Source: Alphaproteobacteria bacterium (GTDB lineage: Bacteria; Pseudomonadota; Alphaproteobacteria; Micropepsales; Micropepsaceae). Taken from it: a stretch of DNA of 6,671 nt. Shown here piece after piece: positions 1 to 5,935 of this stretch. The notes beneath the pieces are model-generated. The model was not told the DNA's origin and made no database searches. It saw only the letters and a program-made list of their open reading frames with translations. Positions within the stretch are counted from its first letter, which is position 1; each line of letters begins with the position of its first letter. Both the position numbers and the translations under genes were made by a program. Where the stretch lies: NCBI GenBank assembly GCA_947373775.1, contig CANBZE010000108.1, forward strand, positions 1 through 6,671. Reading direction: 5' to 3'.

Positions 1-798
1 ATGAGCGCCATGAACAAGGCCGGCGTCCACATGGTGGAACGCTTCGATACCTCGGTTGCCGAAATGGAACTGAAGTATGCCAACAACAAGCTGATCGGCG
101 ACGACCAGCATCCGAACCCGCAGGCCGGCGACTTCCGCAAGATCCTGGCCGGCTCGATCCCCGGTTCCGACTACTACATCGTGGGCGGCATCACCGAGCT
201 GAACTTCAACATCCGCAGCGAAAATGCCAACGGCAATGGCGGCGGCACCGCCACCAACGCCACCACCGGCACCGCTTCGGGCAGCATGTATGTGATGAAT
301 GTCGGCCTGGACATGCGCCTGGTCAACACCAACACGCTGGAAGTGGCCGACGTGATCTCGTACCAGAAGCAGATCATCGGCCGCCAGGTTTCGGCCGGCG
401 TGTTCGACTTCCTGGGCACCAACTTCTTCGACGTCAGCGTCGGTGAAAGCGCCCTTGAGCCGATCCAGCTGGCGGTCCGTTCGGTGATCGAACGCGCCAC
501 CCTGGAAATGATCACCCGCATCTATCGTGCGCCGGGCGGTTCCTGCTCGATCCCGCTGGGTACCAGCGACGATCCGCTGCGTGACGCCGGTGAACAGCCC
601 TACTATCCCGCCCAGGTGGCCTATGCCGCGCCGTACCCCCAGCCTTATGCGCCGCAGCCTTATGCCCCCGTGCCGCAGCCCGTCTACTACGCCCCGCCGG
701 CCTTCCAGGCCTCCTACAGCGACGGCGGACGTAACCGGCCTTACGGCGGCTATGCGGGCGGCGAGCCCGGCATGCTGAGCCTGCGCGGCGGCCTCTAA
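1..798 (+). CDS. hfaB: CsgG-family outer-membrane secretion/anchor protein, HfaB type (5' end outside window)
   Basis: CsgG/HfaB proteins are outer-membrane lipoproteins that form a ring-shaped pore for export and anchoring of amyloid-like adhesins; in Caulobacter, HfaB anchors the holdfast. The visible 265 residues match the C-terminal two thirds of CsgG: a V-E-R-F-D segment (12-16) where CsgG has the pore-constriction region, G-S-I/Y-Y-I-V-G-G-I (51-64), a first membrane hairpin carrying a Gly/Asn/Thr-rich insert (75-94), L-R-V-N-type strand M-R-L-V-N (105-109), a second hairpin ending in Q-V-S-A-G-V-F-D-F (129-137), and helix E-P-I-Q-L-A-V-R-S-V-I-E (153-164). The lipoprotein signal and about 90 N-terminal residues are absent, so the ATG at base 1 is internal and the gene begins upstream. 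Beyond the CsgG core lies a Pro/Tyr/Ala/Gln tail (200-233) and a Gly-rich end that E. coli CsgG lacks. The next gene, 55 bp downstream, is its probable client. The family call is firm; HfaB rather than another CsgG paralogue rests on resemblance and synteny. Confidence 0.85.
   Translation: MSAMNKAGVHMVERFDTSVAEMELKYANNKLIGDDQHPNPQAGDFRKILAGSIPGSDYYIVGGITELNFNIRSENANGNGGGTATNATTGTASGSMYVMNVGLDMRLVNTNTLEVADVISYQKQIIGRQVSAGVFDFLGTNFFDVSVGESALEPIQLAVRSVIERATLEMITRIYRAPGGSCSIPLGTSDDPLRDAGEQPYYPAQVAYAAPYPQPYAPQPYAPVPQPVYYAPPAFQASYSDGGRNRPYGGYAGGEPGMLSLRGGL
640..669 (+). repeat. Two 15-bp direct repeats encoding Q-P-Y-A-P in the HfaB tail
   Basis: Two adjacent 15-mers (640-654 and 655-669) share CAGCCTTATGC and differ at two of the last four bases. 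Each encodes Gln-Pro-Tyr-Ala-Pro. They sit within a longer low-complexity Pro/Tyr stretch and probably arose by local duplication. Confidence 0.7.
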
Positions 799-841
799 GA
801 CTTAGTCCTCTTTCAAACCAACATATTCAAACCGAATAATC

Positions 842-846
842 AGGAG
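842..846 (+). promoter_or_regulatory. Ribosome binding site of the secreted repeat protein
   Basis: AGGAG lies 7 bases before the ATG at 854. It fixes that start, which is also the one giving an intact signal peptide. Confidence 0.85.
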
Positions 847-853
847 CCCCACC

Positions 854-1552
854 ATGAAGTCCTTCAAGATCCTTGTTGCCGTGTCCGTCCTCGCTCTCTC
901 GGCCACCTCGGCCCTCGCCGGTGGCGAACAGTATGGCAGCTGGGGCGGCCAGTCCTCCTCGCAGGATGGCGGCATCGGCAGCCAGATCCTCAACAACCAG
1001 ATCAACCTGCAGAACAACTGGTCCAACATGAACGCCAGCGTCGACACCGTCGGCGGTGACGTGGTGGCCCAGGGCTCGGCCGGCGGCAACCTGATCGACA
1101 TCACCACCATGAACAACACCCGCGTCCAGAACAGCCAGATCGTGGGCCCGAGCTCCAACATCGGCTCCAACATCAACCTCGACACCAACAATGTGTGGGG
1201 CCGCGTCGGCATCCAGAACCAGGTGCTGTGCAACGGCGCCAGCGTCTCGACCGATCCGATCCTGACCGCGGTGCAGTCGAACCAGGAATGCCATGCGCAG
1301 GACCCCTATTCGTCGATCAAGACCAACATCTCCAACCTGGCCGGCAATGCGGTGATCCAGGGTTCGGCGCTGGGCAACAGCTTCGAGGCCGACTCCAACG
1401 CCCCGAACATGCCGATCTTCTCGCGCCAGCTGAACAACTCCGGCGTGGTCTCCAACGTCAACGCCAACATCTTCAACGCGGGCGGCAGCGTCGGCCTGTC
1501 CTCCAGCGCGATCGGCAACACCTCGCAGATCATCCACTACAACACCAACTAA
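854..1552 (+). CDS. Secreted Asn-rich repeat protein, putative holdfast/curli-like adhesin (HfaD position)
   Basis: A 232-residue exported protein, probably the substrate carried or anchored by the CsgG-type protein encoded 55 bp upstream. Residues 1-22 form a Sec signal peptide: Lys at 2 and 5, a hydrophobic core, and cleavage after A-L-A at 22. The mature part is rich in Asn (about 34), Gly and Ser, with few charged residues and two Cys (126, 146) that could form a disulfide. It contains four units with a period of about 48 residues, whose core reads roughly G-x-x-V-x-x-Q-G-S-A-x-G-N. Gly at 68, 116, 164 and 211 and Asn at 79, 127, 175 and 222 mark the register; the second unit is degenerate. 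This recalls the Gln/Asn ladders of curlin and the Caulobacter holdfast proteins HfaA and HfaD. Gene order after hfaB favours HfaD, but from memory this protein is shorter than the Caulobacter one, so no symbol is given. Likely co-transcribed with hfaB and ended by the terminator at 1605-1644. Confidence 0.8.
   Translation: MKSFKILVAVSVLALSATSALAGGEQYGSWGGQSSSQDGGIGSQILNNQINLQNNWSNMNASVDTVGGDVVAQGSAGGNLIDITTMNNTRVQNSQIVGPSSNIGSNINLDTNNVWGRVGIQNQVLCNGASVSTDPILTAVQSNQECHAQDPYSSIKTNISNLAGNAVIQGSALGNSFEADSNAPNMPIFSRQLNNSGVVSNVNANIFNAGGSVGLSSSAIGNTSQIIHYNTN
1025..1534 (+). repeat. Four ~48-residue protein repeats within the secreted adhesin
   Basis: Encoded residues 58-227. Key columns recur at +48, +48 and +47: Gly 68/116/164/211, Gln 73/121/169 (Ser 216 in the last unit), and Asn 79/127/175/222. 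Units 1, 3 and 4 share S-A-x-G-N; unit 2 has L-C-N there. The DNA is not obviously repeated, so the duplications are old and kept by selection on the protein. Confidence 0.7.
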
Positions 1553-1561
1553 CACCGGAAA

Positions 1562-1604
1562 ATGCTCCGGGATTCTAAGGGGCAAAATTAGAATTCCGGA
1601 GTAT
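1562..1604 (+). other. 17-bp stem-loop directly before the terminator
   Basis: Arms 1562-1578 and 1588-1604 pair along all 17 positions as RNA, with two G-U wobbles (1564/1602 and 1571/1595) and a 9-base loop GGGGCAAAA. It begins 10 bases after the adhesin stop codon and ends at the base before the terminator stem. It has no T-run of its own. It may protect the mRNA 3' end, or form the body of a small RNA derived from the 3' UTR. Confidence 0.75.
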
Positions 1605-1644
1605 GGGACGGGCGCGCCGGACACGCGCCCGTCCCTCCTTTTTT
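1605..1644 (+). terminator. Intrinsic terminator of the hfaB/adhesin operon
   Basis: GGGACGGGCGCG (1605-1616) pairs perfectly with CGCGCCCGTCCC (1624-1635) across a 7-base loop, followed by TCC and six T (1639-1644). This is a textbook Rho-independent terminator acting on + strand transcripts. No A-run precedes the stem, so it should not act well on the other strand. Confidence 0.93.
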
Positions 1645-1689
1645 GGCCCGGTTTGATCCGGCGCAAGTTTTGCCTTTTGGCTTCGGCGA

Positions 1690-1695
1690 TAGTAT
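1690..1695 (+). promoter_or_regulatory. Possible -10 element (TAGTAT) of the oxygenase gene
   Basis: TAGTAT resembles a -10 hexamer. A TTTTGC or TTGCCT sequence lies 14-15 bases upstream as a weak -35. Transcription would begin about 7 bases later, at or just before the ATG at 1705. No Shine-Dalgarno sequence is visible before that ATG, so a leaderless mRNA, common in alphaproteobacteria, would fit. The evidence is weak. Confidence 0.3.
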
Positions 1696-1704
1696 TGGCA
1701 GGCC

Positions 1705-2349
1705 ATGTCCCAGCTTCCCATCGACCTGGATGCCTTTGATGCCGCGCCCGTGAGGCGCGAGCCCTTCGCCTTCGCCATGGTGCCGCATTTTGTGAAGGCC
1801 GAGGCGATGACCGGGATCAATGCCGATTTCCCGCTGGTGTCCCACCCCGGCTCGTTCCCCCTGCCCACACTGAAATACGGCCCCGCCTTCGCGAAGCTGA
1901 TCGAGGCGATCCAGGGACCGGAATTCACCGCGGCGGTGGAGAAGAAACTGGGCGTGGACCTGAAAGGCCGGCCCACCATGGTGACGGCGCGTGGCGTCTC
2001 AGCAGCGCGCGACGGGCAGATCCACACGGATTCGCGCACCAAGGTGATCACAGTGCTGATCTATATGAACAATGCCTGGGAGGCGAAGACCGGCCGCCTG
2101 CGCCTGCTGCGCGGGCCGGACGATCTGGAAGATATGATCGCCGAAGTGCCGCCCGACGAAGGCACCATGCTGGTCTTCAAGAACGAGCCCAACGCCTGGC
2201 ACGGCTTCCATGCCTTTGAGGGCCCGCGCCGGGTGATCCAGCTCAACTGGGTGACGGATATGGGCGTGGTGAAGCGCGAGCAGTTCCGCCACCGGGTCAG
2301 TGCGTTCTTCAAGAGATTGCGCGGCAAGCCCGCTCAGGAAGCCATGTAG
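1705..2349 (+). CDS. 2-oxoglutarate/Fe(II)-dependent oxygenase (prolyl-4-hydroxylase-like fold)
   Basis: A 214-residue, probably cytoplasmic enzyme without signal peptide or membrane segment. The iron-binding facial triad is visible as H107-T-D109 and H166 (in N-A-W-H-G-F-H). R176, ten residues after the distal His, is where this superfamily has the Arg that binds the 2-oxoglutarate C5 carboxylate. G-R-L-R-L-L (130-135) occupies the strand usually reading G-G-x-L-x-L. Such enzymes use O2 and 2-oxoglutarate to hydroxylate a substrate, releasing CO2 and succinate; the substrate here cannot be read from sequence. The C-terminus is basic (K-R-L-R-G-K). The start at 1705 begins a natural domain N-terminus, but no clear ribosome binding site precedes it. 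The gene stands alone after the operon terminator, and its last 16 bases overlap the convergent epmB-like gene. A role in EF-P or adhesin modification is only positional speculation. Confidence 0.85.
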   Translation: MSQLPIDLDAFDAAPVRREPFAFAMVPHFVKAEAMTGINADFPLVSHPGSFPLPTLKYGPAFAKLIEAIQGPEFTAAVEKKLGVDLKGRPTMVTARGVSAARDGQIHTDSRTKVITVLIYMNNAWEAKTGRLRLLRGPDDLEDMIAEVPPDEGTMLVFKNEPNAWHGFHAFEGPRRVIQLNWVTDMGVVKREQFRHRVSAFFKRLRGKPAQEAM

Positions 2350-3308
2350 TCGTGCCACTGTCCGCGCCCGTCGCGGATGCGGTGGCCGGTTTGGGTCTTT
2401 TCCACATTGTTGGATTCCAGCGGCACCTTGCCGAAGCCGCCGGGCAGGTCGAGCATGTACGTGGGCATCGTCAAACCCGAGATGCGCGCCCGCAGTTCGC
2501 GCACCAGCGACAAGCCATCTTCAATCCCGATGCGGAAATGTGAAGTCCCCGGCGCCATGTCGGGATGGTGCAGGTAGTAAGGCTTGATGTGGTTTTCGGC
2601 GAACGCGCGCATCAGCGCTGCCAGGGTTTCAACCTTGTCGTTCACACCTTTCAGCAGTACCGACTGGCTGACCAGGGCGATGCCGCCCTCCACCAGCCGC
2701 GCGATGGCGGCGCGGGCAGGCACCGAAAATTCCCGTTCGTGATTGGCATGCACCGCCACCCAAGTGGTGGCGCCGGGGGCGTGCAGCGCCGCCACCAGAT
2801 CGTCGGTGATGCGGTCGGGATCGACCACCGGCACGCGCGAGTGCCAACGGATGACCTTCACATGCGGGATGGCGGCCAAACGCCGTGTGATCTCGGCGAC
2901 GCGGCGGGGCGACAGGATGAAGGGATCGCCGCCGGTCAGGATCACTTCCCAGATTTCGCCGTGACCGGCGATGTAAGTCAGCGCCGCCTCGAAATCATCC
3001 CTGGACAACGCATTATCTTTTCCGGGCCCGATCGTCTCGCGCCTGAAACAGAAGCGGCAATAGACCGGACAGGCCGCCACCACCTTGAACAGCACGCGAT
3101 CAGGATGACGGTGCACGATGCCGGACACTGGGGAATGTGCGTTATCGCCGATGGGATCGGCGCGTTCTTCGGGCAGGGTGTTCAGCTCTTCCAGGCTGGG
3201 CAGGAACTGGCGCGCGATGGGATCGTGCGGATCGCCCGGATCGACCAGCGCCAGCAGGGCGGGCGAGACCGCCACCGCGTACTTTCGCGCGACATCGTCC
3301 AGGCTCAT
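2334..3308 (-). CDS. epmB: EF-P beta-lysylation protein EpmB / lysine 2,3-aminomutase family (KamA radical SAM)
   Basis: A radical-SAM, PLP-dependent aminomutase of 324 residues that moves the alpha-amino group of lysine to the beta carbon. EpmB supplies beta-lysine for EpmA to attach to elongation factor P. The [4Fe-4S] motif is C80-P-V-Y-C84-R-F-C87, followed by R89-R90. Other landmarks are T-G-G-D-P (125-129), S-R-V-P (157-160), Q-S-V-L-L-K-G-V-N-D (215-224), P-Y-Y-L-H-H (243-248) and P-G-G-F-G-K294, whose Lys should hold PLP. By spacing, D250 and D287 match the two Asp of clostridial lysine 2,3-aminomutase that bind the substrate amino group, and R89 its carboxylate-binding Arg. The N-terminus lacks about 30 residues found in E. 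coli EpmB. ATG at 3308 is chosen because it overlaps the exporter stop as ATGA, indicating translational coupling; the frame stays open upstream only as a shadow of the exporter gene. epmA lies 2.6 kb away, which supports EpmB over a free-lysine mutase. Confidence 0.88.
   Translation of the reverse strand: MSLDDVARKYAVAVSPALLALVDPGDPHDPIARQFLPSLEELNTLPEERADPIGDNAHSPVSGIVHRHPDRVLFKVVAACPVYCRFCFRRETIGPGKDNALSRDDFEAALTYIAGHGEIWEVILTGGDPFILSPRRVAEITRRLAAIPHVKVIRWHSRVPVVDPDRITDDLVAALHAPGATTWVAVHANHEREFSVPARAAIARLVEGGIALVSQSVLLKGVNDKVETLAALMRAFAENHIKPYYLHHPDMAPGTSHFRIGIEDGLSLVRELRARISGLTMPTYMLDLPGGFGKVPLESNNVEKTQTGHRIRDGRGQWHDYMAS
3305..3308 (-). promoter_or_regulatory. ATGA stop/start overlap coupling fsr-like and epmB-like genes
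   Basis: On the minus strand the exporter ends in TGA and the aminomutase begins with ATG, sharing ATGA. A purine-rich GAAGAAGAA precedes it as a weak ribosome site. The arrangement implies one mRNA and terminating/re-initiating ribosomes. Confidence 0.85.
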
Positions 3309-4498
3309 TTCTTCTTCGCCTTGAAGCTGGGCAGGAACACCGCCAGCAATCCGATGGCAGGAAGGTAGGAACAGACCTTGTAGACAAAGGCGATGGAGGT
3401 GTCGTCTGCCAGCGCGCCCAGCACCGCGGCGCCGATGCCGCTGAGCCCAAAGGAGAGGCCGAAAAACAGCCCTGCAATCATGCCCACCCGGCCGGGCAGC
3501 AATTCCTGAGCATACACCACGATGGCGGGAAACGCCGACGCCAGCACCATGCCGATGATCACGGACAGGATGCCGGTCCAGAACAGGTCGGCATAGGGCA
3601 ACATCAGGGTGAAAGGCAGCGCGCCCAGGATGGAAAACCAGATCACATATTTGCGCCCGATCTTGTCGCCCAGCGGCCCGCCCAGCAGGGTGCCCACCGC
3701 CACCGAGCCCAAGAAGAAGAACAGGTGAATCTGCGCGGCCTGCACCGACAGGCCGAAATTGTGGATCAGGTAGAAGGTGTAATAGCTGCCGATGCTGGTC
3801 AGATAGACGAACTTCGAAAACACCATCGCCAGCAGCACGATCAGCGACCAGACGATCCTGTTCTTCGACAGGTTGGAATGGCGCTCGCCATGGTGATGCT
3901 TGATGCGTGTCAGGCCGTGATGCTTGTACCATGTGCCGACATTGAACAGGATGATGATCGCCAGCAGCGCCACACCGGCATACCAGGCGATGGAGCGCTG
4001 GCCATAGGTGGCGACCAGGAATGCCGCGGACAAGGGCCCCAGGGCCGAGCCGACATTGCCGCCCACCTGAAACAGCGATTGCGCCAGGCCATACCGCCCG
4101 CCCGAGGCCATGCGCGCGACCCGGCTGGATTCGGGGTGAAACACCGATGAGCCCACGCCCACCAGCATGGCGGCGACCAGCACCACCGGATAGCTGCCGG
4201 CGATGGACAGCAGCACCAGCCCGAACAGGGTGGCGACCATGCCCGCCGCCAGGGAATAGGGCCTGGGCTTGATGTCGGACACATAACCCACCGCGGGCTG
4301 CAGCAGCGAGGCGGTGCACTGCGACGCCAGGGTGATCAGCCCGATCTGGGCGAAGGACAGATGAAACTGTTGCTGCAAGGTGGGATAGATGGCCGGCAGC
4401 ACCGCCTGCATCATGTCGTTGAGCATATGGCTCATGCCGATGCCCAGCAGCACGATGAAGCTGGTGTTGTGGATTTTGCTGGCGGCTGTGTCGGTCAT
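3305..4498 (-). CDS. fsr: MFS exporter of the fosmidomycin-resistance (Fsr) family
   Basis: A 397-residue inner-membrane transporter with about 12 hydrophobic segments, close to E. coli Fsr (about 406 residues) along its length. Shared landmarks include S-H-M-L-N-D (23-28), L-L-Q-P-A-V-G-Y (65-72), V-F-H-P-E-S-S-R-V-A-R-M-A-S-G-G (119-134), Q-V-G-G-N-V-G-S (144-151), the MFS motif-A-like G-P-L-G-D-K-I-G-R-K (274-283), and Y-A-Q-E-L-L-P-G-R (329-337). Fsr exports fosmidomycin by drug/proton antiport; the natural substrate here is unknown. The central cytoplasmic loop is unusually His-rich (six His in 193-207). ATG at 4498 gives the family N-terminus; the open frame above it is not coding, and no strong Shine-Dalgarno is visible. 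It is the first gene of a two-gene unit with epmB and diverges from the propeller gene across 123 bp. Family assignment is firm; drug specificity is not established. Confidence 0.9.
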   Translation of the reverse strand: MTDTAASKIHNTSFIVLLGIGMSHMLNDMMQAVLPAIYPTLQQQFHLSFAQIGLITLASQCTASLLQPAVGYVSDIKPRPYSLAAGMVATLFGLVLLSIAGSYPVVLVAAMLVGVGSSVFHPESSRVARMASGGRYGLAQSLFQVGGNVGSALGPLSAAFLVATYGQRSIAWYAGVALLAIIILFNVGTWYKHHGLTRIKHHHGERHSNLSKNRIVWSLIVLLAMVFSKFVYLTSIGSYYTFYLIHNFGLSVQAAQIHLFFFLGSVAVGTLLGGPLGDKIGRKYVIWFSILGALPFTLMLPYADLFWTGILSVIIGMVLASAFPAIVVYAQELLPGRVGMIAGLFFGLSFGLSGIGAAVLGALADDTSIAFVYKVCSYLPAIGLLAVFLPSFKAKKK

Positions 4499-4517
4499 AA
4501 CGGCGCGGAGCCTAGCG

Positions 4518-4523
4518 ATTATC
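4518..4523 (-). promoter_or_regulatory. Possible -10 element (GATAAT) for the fsr-epmB unit
   Basis: On the minus strand TGATAAT matches the sigma-70 -10 consensus well and lies about 20 bases before the exporter ATG. No good -35 is visible at 16-18 bases, only a TTGCGG 22 bases away. It sits in the 123-bp gap (4499-4621) between divergent genes; no operator-like palindrome stands out there. Confidence 0.35.
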
Positions 4524-4610
4524 ACCCCCCTGAACAGCCTTTTTCCCGCAAGGCGGACATGCGCGGGTTGCGCCGGATCAGGGCCGCCGGGCATGCTGGC
4601 GAAAAAGCCC

Positions 4611-4616
4611 GGGAGA
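4611..4616 (+). promoter_or_regulatory. Ribosome binding site of the NHL propeller gene
   Basis: GGGAGA ends 5 bases before the ATG at 4622. It decides this start over an in-frame ATG 63 bases upstream (4559), which would bury the signal peptide behind 21 Arg/Gly-rich residues. Confidence 0.75.
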
Positions 4617-4621
4617 TACGC

Positions 4622-5935
4622 ATGCGCCGCCTGGTGATCGCCGCCTTCTGCATCCTGGCCGCGCCCGCAGCCGCCGCGCCATCGCCCGGCTGGCGACTGG
4701 CGGATACCTATCCCGACACGGGCGGGCGCGCGCCGGTGGCCCATGGCGGCAAGGTTCTGCCGCCGGGCACTTCTGCCGCCAGCGTGCTGGCCGCCTGTTC
4801 GGACGATATCGGTAAAATGTGCAATGGCCGCTCGGGACTTTATGCGGCGCGTGCCTGCCTGACAGAAAACAAGGCGCGGCTCTCCCAGCGCTGCCTTGCG
4901 GACCTGGCGGCCCTGCCCGCCTCCAGTGTACCGGCCTGCAACCACTCACCCTTGTGCGACAACCGCCTGGGACCTACACGCGAGCAATTGCGCCGGGTGC
5001 TGTGGGACCAGACCCTTGGCTATAGCTATGACTATCCCTTCGACCTCCCGATGGGCGGCGGCGGCGCCACAGGCGTGGCCATTGATCCGCGCGGCAATAT
5101 CTGGGTGTTGCAACGCGCGGCCGCGGACCAGCCGCAACTGTTTGAATTCGACAGCGCCTTCAGGCTTGTTCGCACCGTGCCCGACGCGGTCATCGGCCGG
5201 CTGGAAAAAGGCCATGGCATCAAGGCGGACCCGTCCGGCAATGTCTGGATCAGCGACGCCAATGGCGGCATCGTCCTGAAATTGAGTCCGGAAGGAAAAT
5301 TGCTGCAGACCTTCGGGGTGCGCGGCAAACGCGGCGACTGGAACGGCGAACGGCATGTGTTGTGGCAGCCGCTGGACGTCGCCTTCGGCGCGGGCGGCGA
5401 CATCTACATCGCCCAGGGCCATGGCAATGAAAGCCCCAATGATGTGGATCTGGCGCCGGACAACCGCGTCGGCGCAGCGCGCATCCTCCATCTGGACAAA
5501 AACGGCAAGTTCCTTGGCCAATGGTACGGCAACCAGATCGGGCCGGGAAAATTCAGCATGGCGCACGGCATCGCGGTGGATCCGCGCAATGGCGATGTGT
5601 GGATCGGCGACCGCGAGGAATACCGGCTGGTGATCTACAGCCGCGAAGGCAAATTCAAAAAGACGCTTCCCATGCCCAACCTGGTCTGCGCCATCGCTTT
5701 CGATCCCCATGGCGATCCCTGGATTTCCACGGGGCGCGATGGCCAGCTGTTGAAGTTGGACCGCGACGGCCATGTTCTGGGCGCGGTCGGGCGCGGCTCG
5801 GGCATCGGCACTGGCCAGTTCATCGAGGCGACCTACATGGCCTGGGACAAGCAGGGCAATCTCTATTCCGGCGATACCAGCGTGGGCCGGGTTACCCGCA
5901 TGTCACCGCCGCAATCAGGGCAACGGCGTCCATAA
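4622..5935 (+). CDS. Secreted NHL-repeat beta-propeller protein with N-terminal Cys-rich repeat
   Basis: A 437-residue exported protein. Residues 1-19 form a Sec signal peptide ending A-A-A-A; C10 does not fit a lipobox. Residues 59-91 hold a Cys-rich motif, C59-x7-C67-x11-C79-x11-C91, with C-L at 79-80 and L-S-x-x-C at 87-91. It resembles the GLG1-type cysteine-rich repeat, and C106 and C112 follow. From about 148 to 427 six NHL-type blades are seen, each like G-I-x-x-D-P-x-G-N-x-W-I-x-D followed by a strand and x-G-K/H turn (near 148, 197, 250, 313, 354 and 400). H198 and H315 precede blade strands as metal-binding His do in peptidyl-alpha-hydroxyglycine alpha-amidating lyase, the best-known relative, but a third His is not evident, so a lyase is not claimed. 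It should act in the periplasm or outside the cell as a binding protein or enzyme. It is divergent from the exporter and overlaps epmA by 21 bp tail to tail. No symbol is warranted. Confidence 0.82.
   Translation: MRRLVIAAFCILAAPAAAAPSPGWRLADTYPDTGGRAPVAHGGKVLPPGTSAASVLAACSDDIGKMCNGRSGLYAARACLTENKARLSQRCLADLAALPASSVPACNHSPLCDNRLGPTREQLRRVLWDQTLGYSYDYPFDLPMGGGGATGVAIDPRGNIWVLQRAAADQPQLFEFDSAFRLVRTVPDAVIGRLEKGHGIKADPSGNVWISDANGGIVLKLSPEGKLLQTFGVRGKRGDWNGERHVLWQPLDVAFGAGGDIYIAQGHGNESPNDVDLAPDNRVGAARILHLDKNGKFLGQWYGNQIGPGKFSMAHGIAVDPRNGDVWIGDREEYRLVIYSREGKFKKTLPMPNLVCAIAFDPHGDPWISTGRDGQLLKLDRDGHVLGAVGRGSGIGTGQFIEATYMAWDKQGNLYSGDTSVGRVTRMSPPQSGQRRP

Noticed and set aside
1..12. ATG at base 1 as the true start of the CsgG-type gene
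   Set aside because: The family's lipoprotein signal and first third are missing, so this Met is internal and the window edge cuts the gene.
827..1666. Minus-strand 279-codon frame opposite the adhesin
   Set aside because: Val/Asp/Gly-biased shadow of a repeat-rich gene. It crosses the terminator hairpins and has no recognisable domain.
3137..4150. Long + strand frame antisense to the exporter, rich in Gln, His and Asp
   Set aside because: Its composition is the expected antisense of membrane-helix codons in GC-rich DNA; no domain or start signal supports it.
2334..4319. Minus-strand open frame of 661 codons that could be read as a fusion ending in the aminomutase
   Set aside because: Residues upstream of 3308 are low-complexity Arg/Gly/Ala text with no family match and run through the exporter gene in another frame. 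The ATGA junction explains the real start.
4587..4612. 6-bp inverted repeat CCGGGC/GCCCGG reaching into the propeller gene's ribosome site
   Set aside because: Short stem with a 14-base loop, expected by chance at this GC content; not enough for a regulatory claim.
4499..4945. N-terminal extension of the exporter upstream of 4498
   Set aside because: The frame is open but unlike MFS N-termini, and it lies opposite the propeller gene's signal peptide and Cys-rich region.
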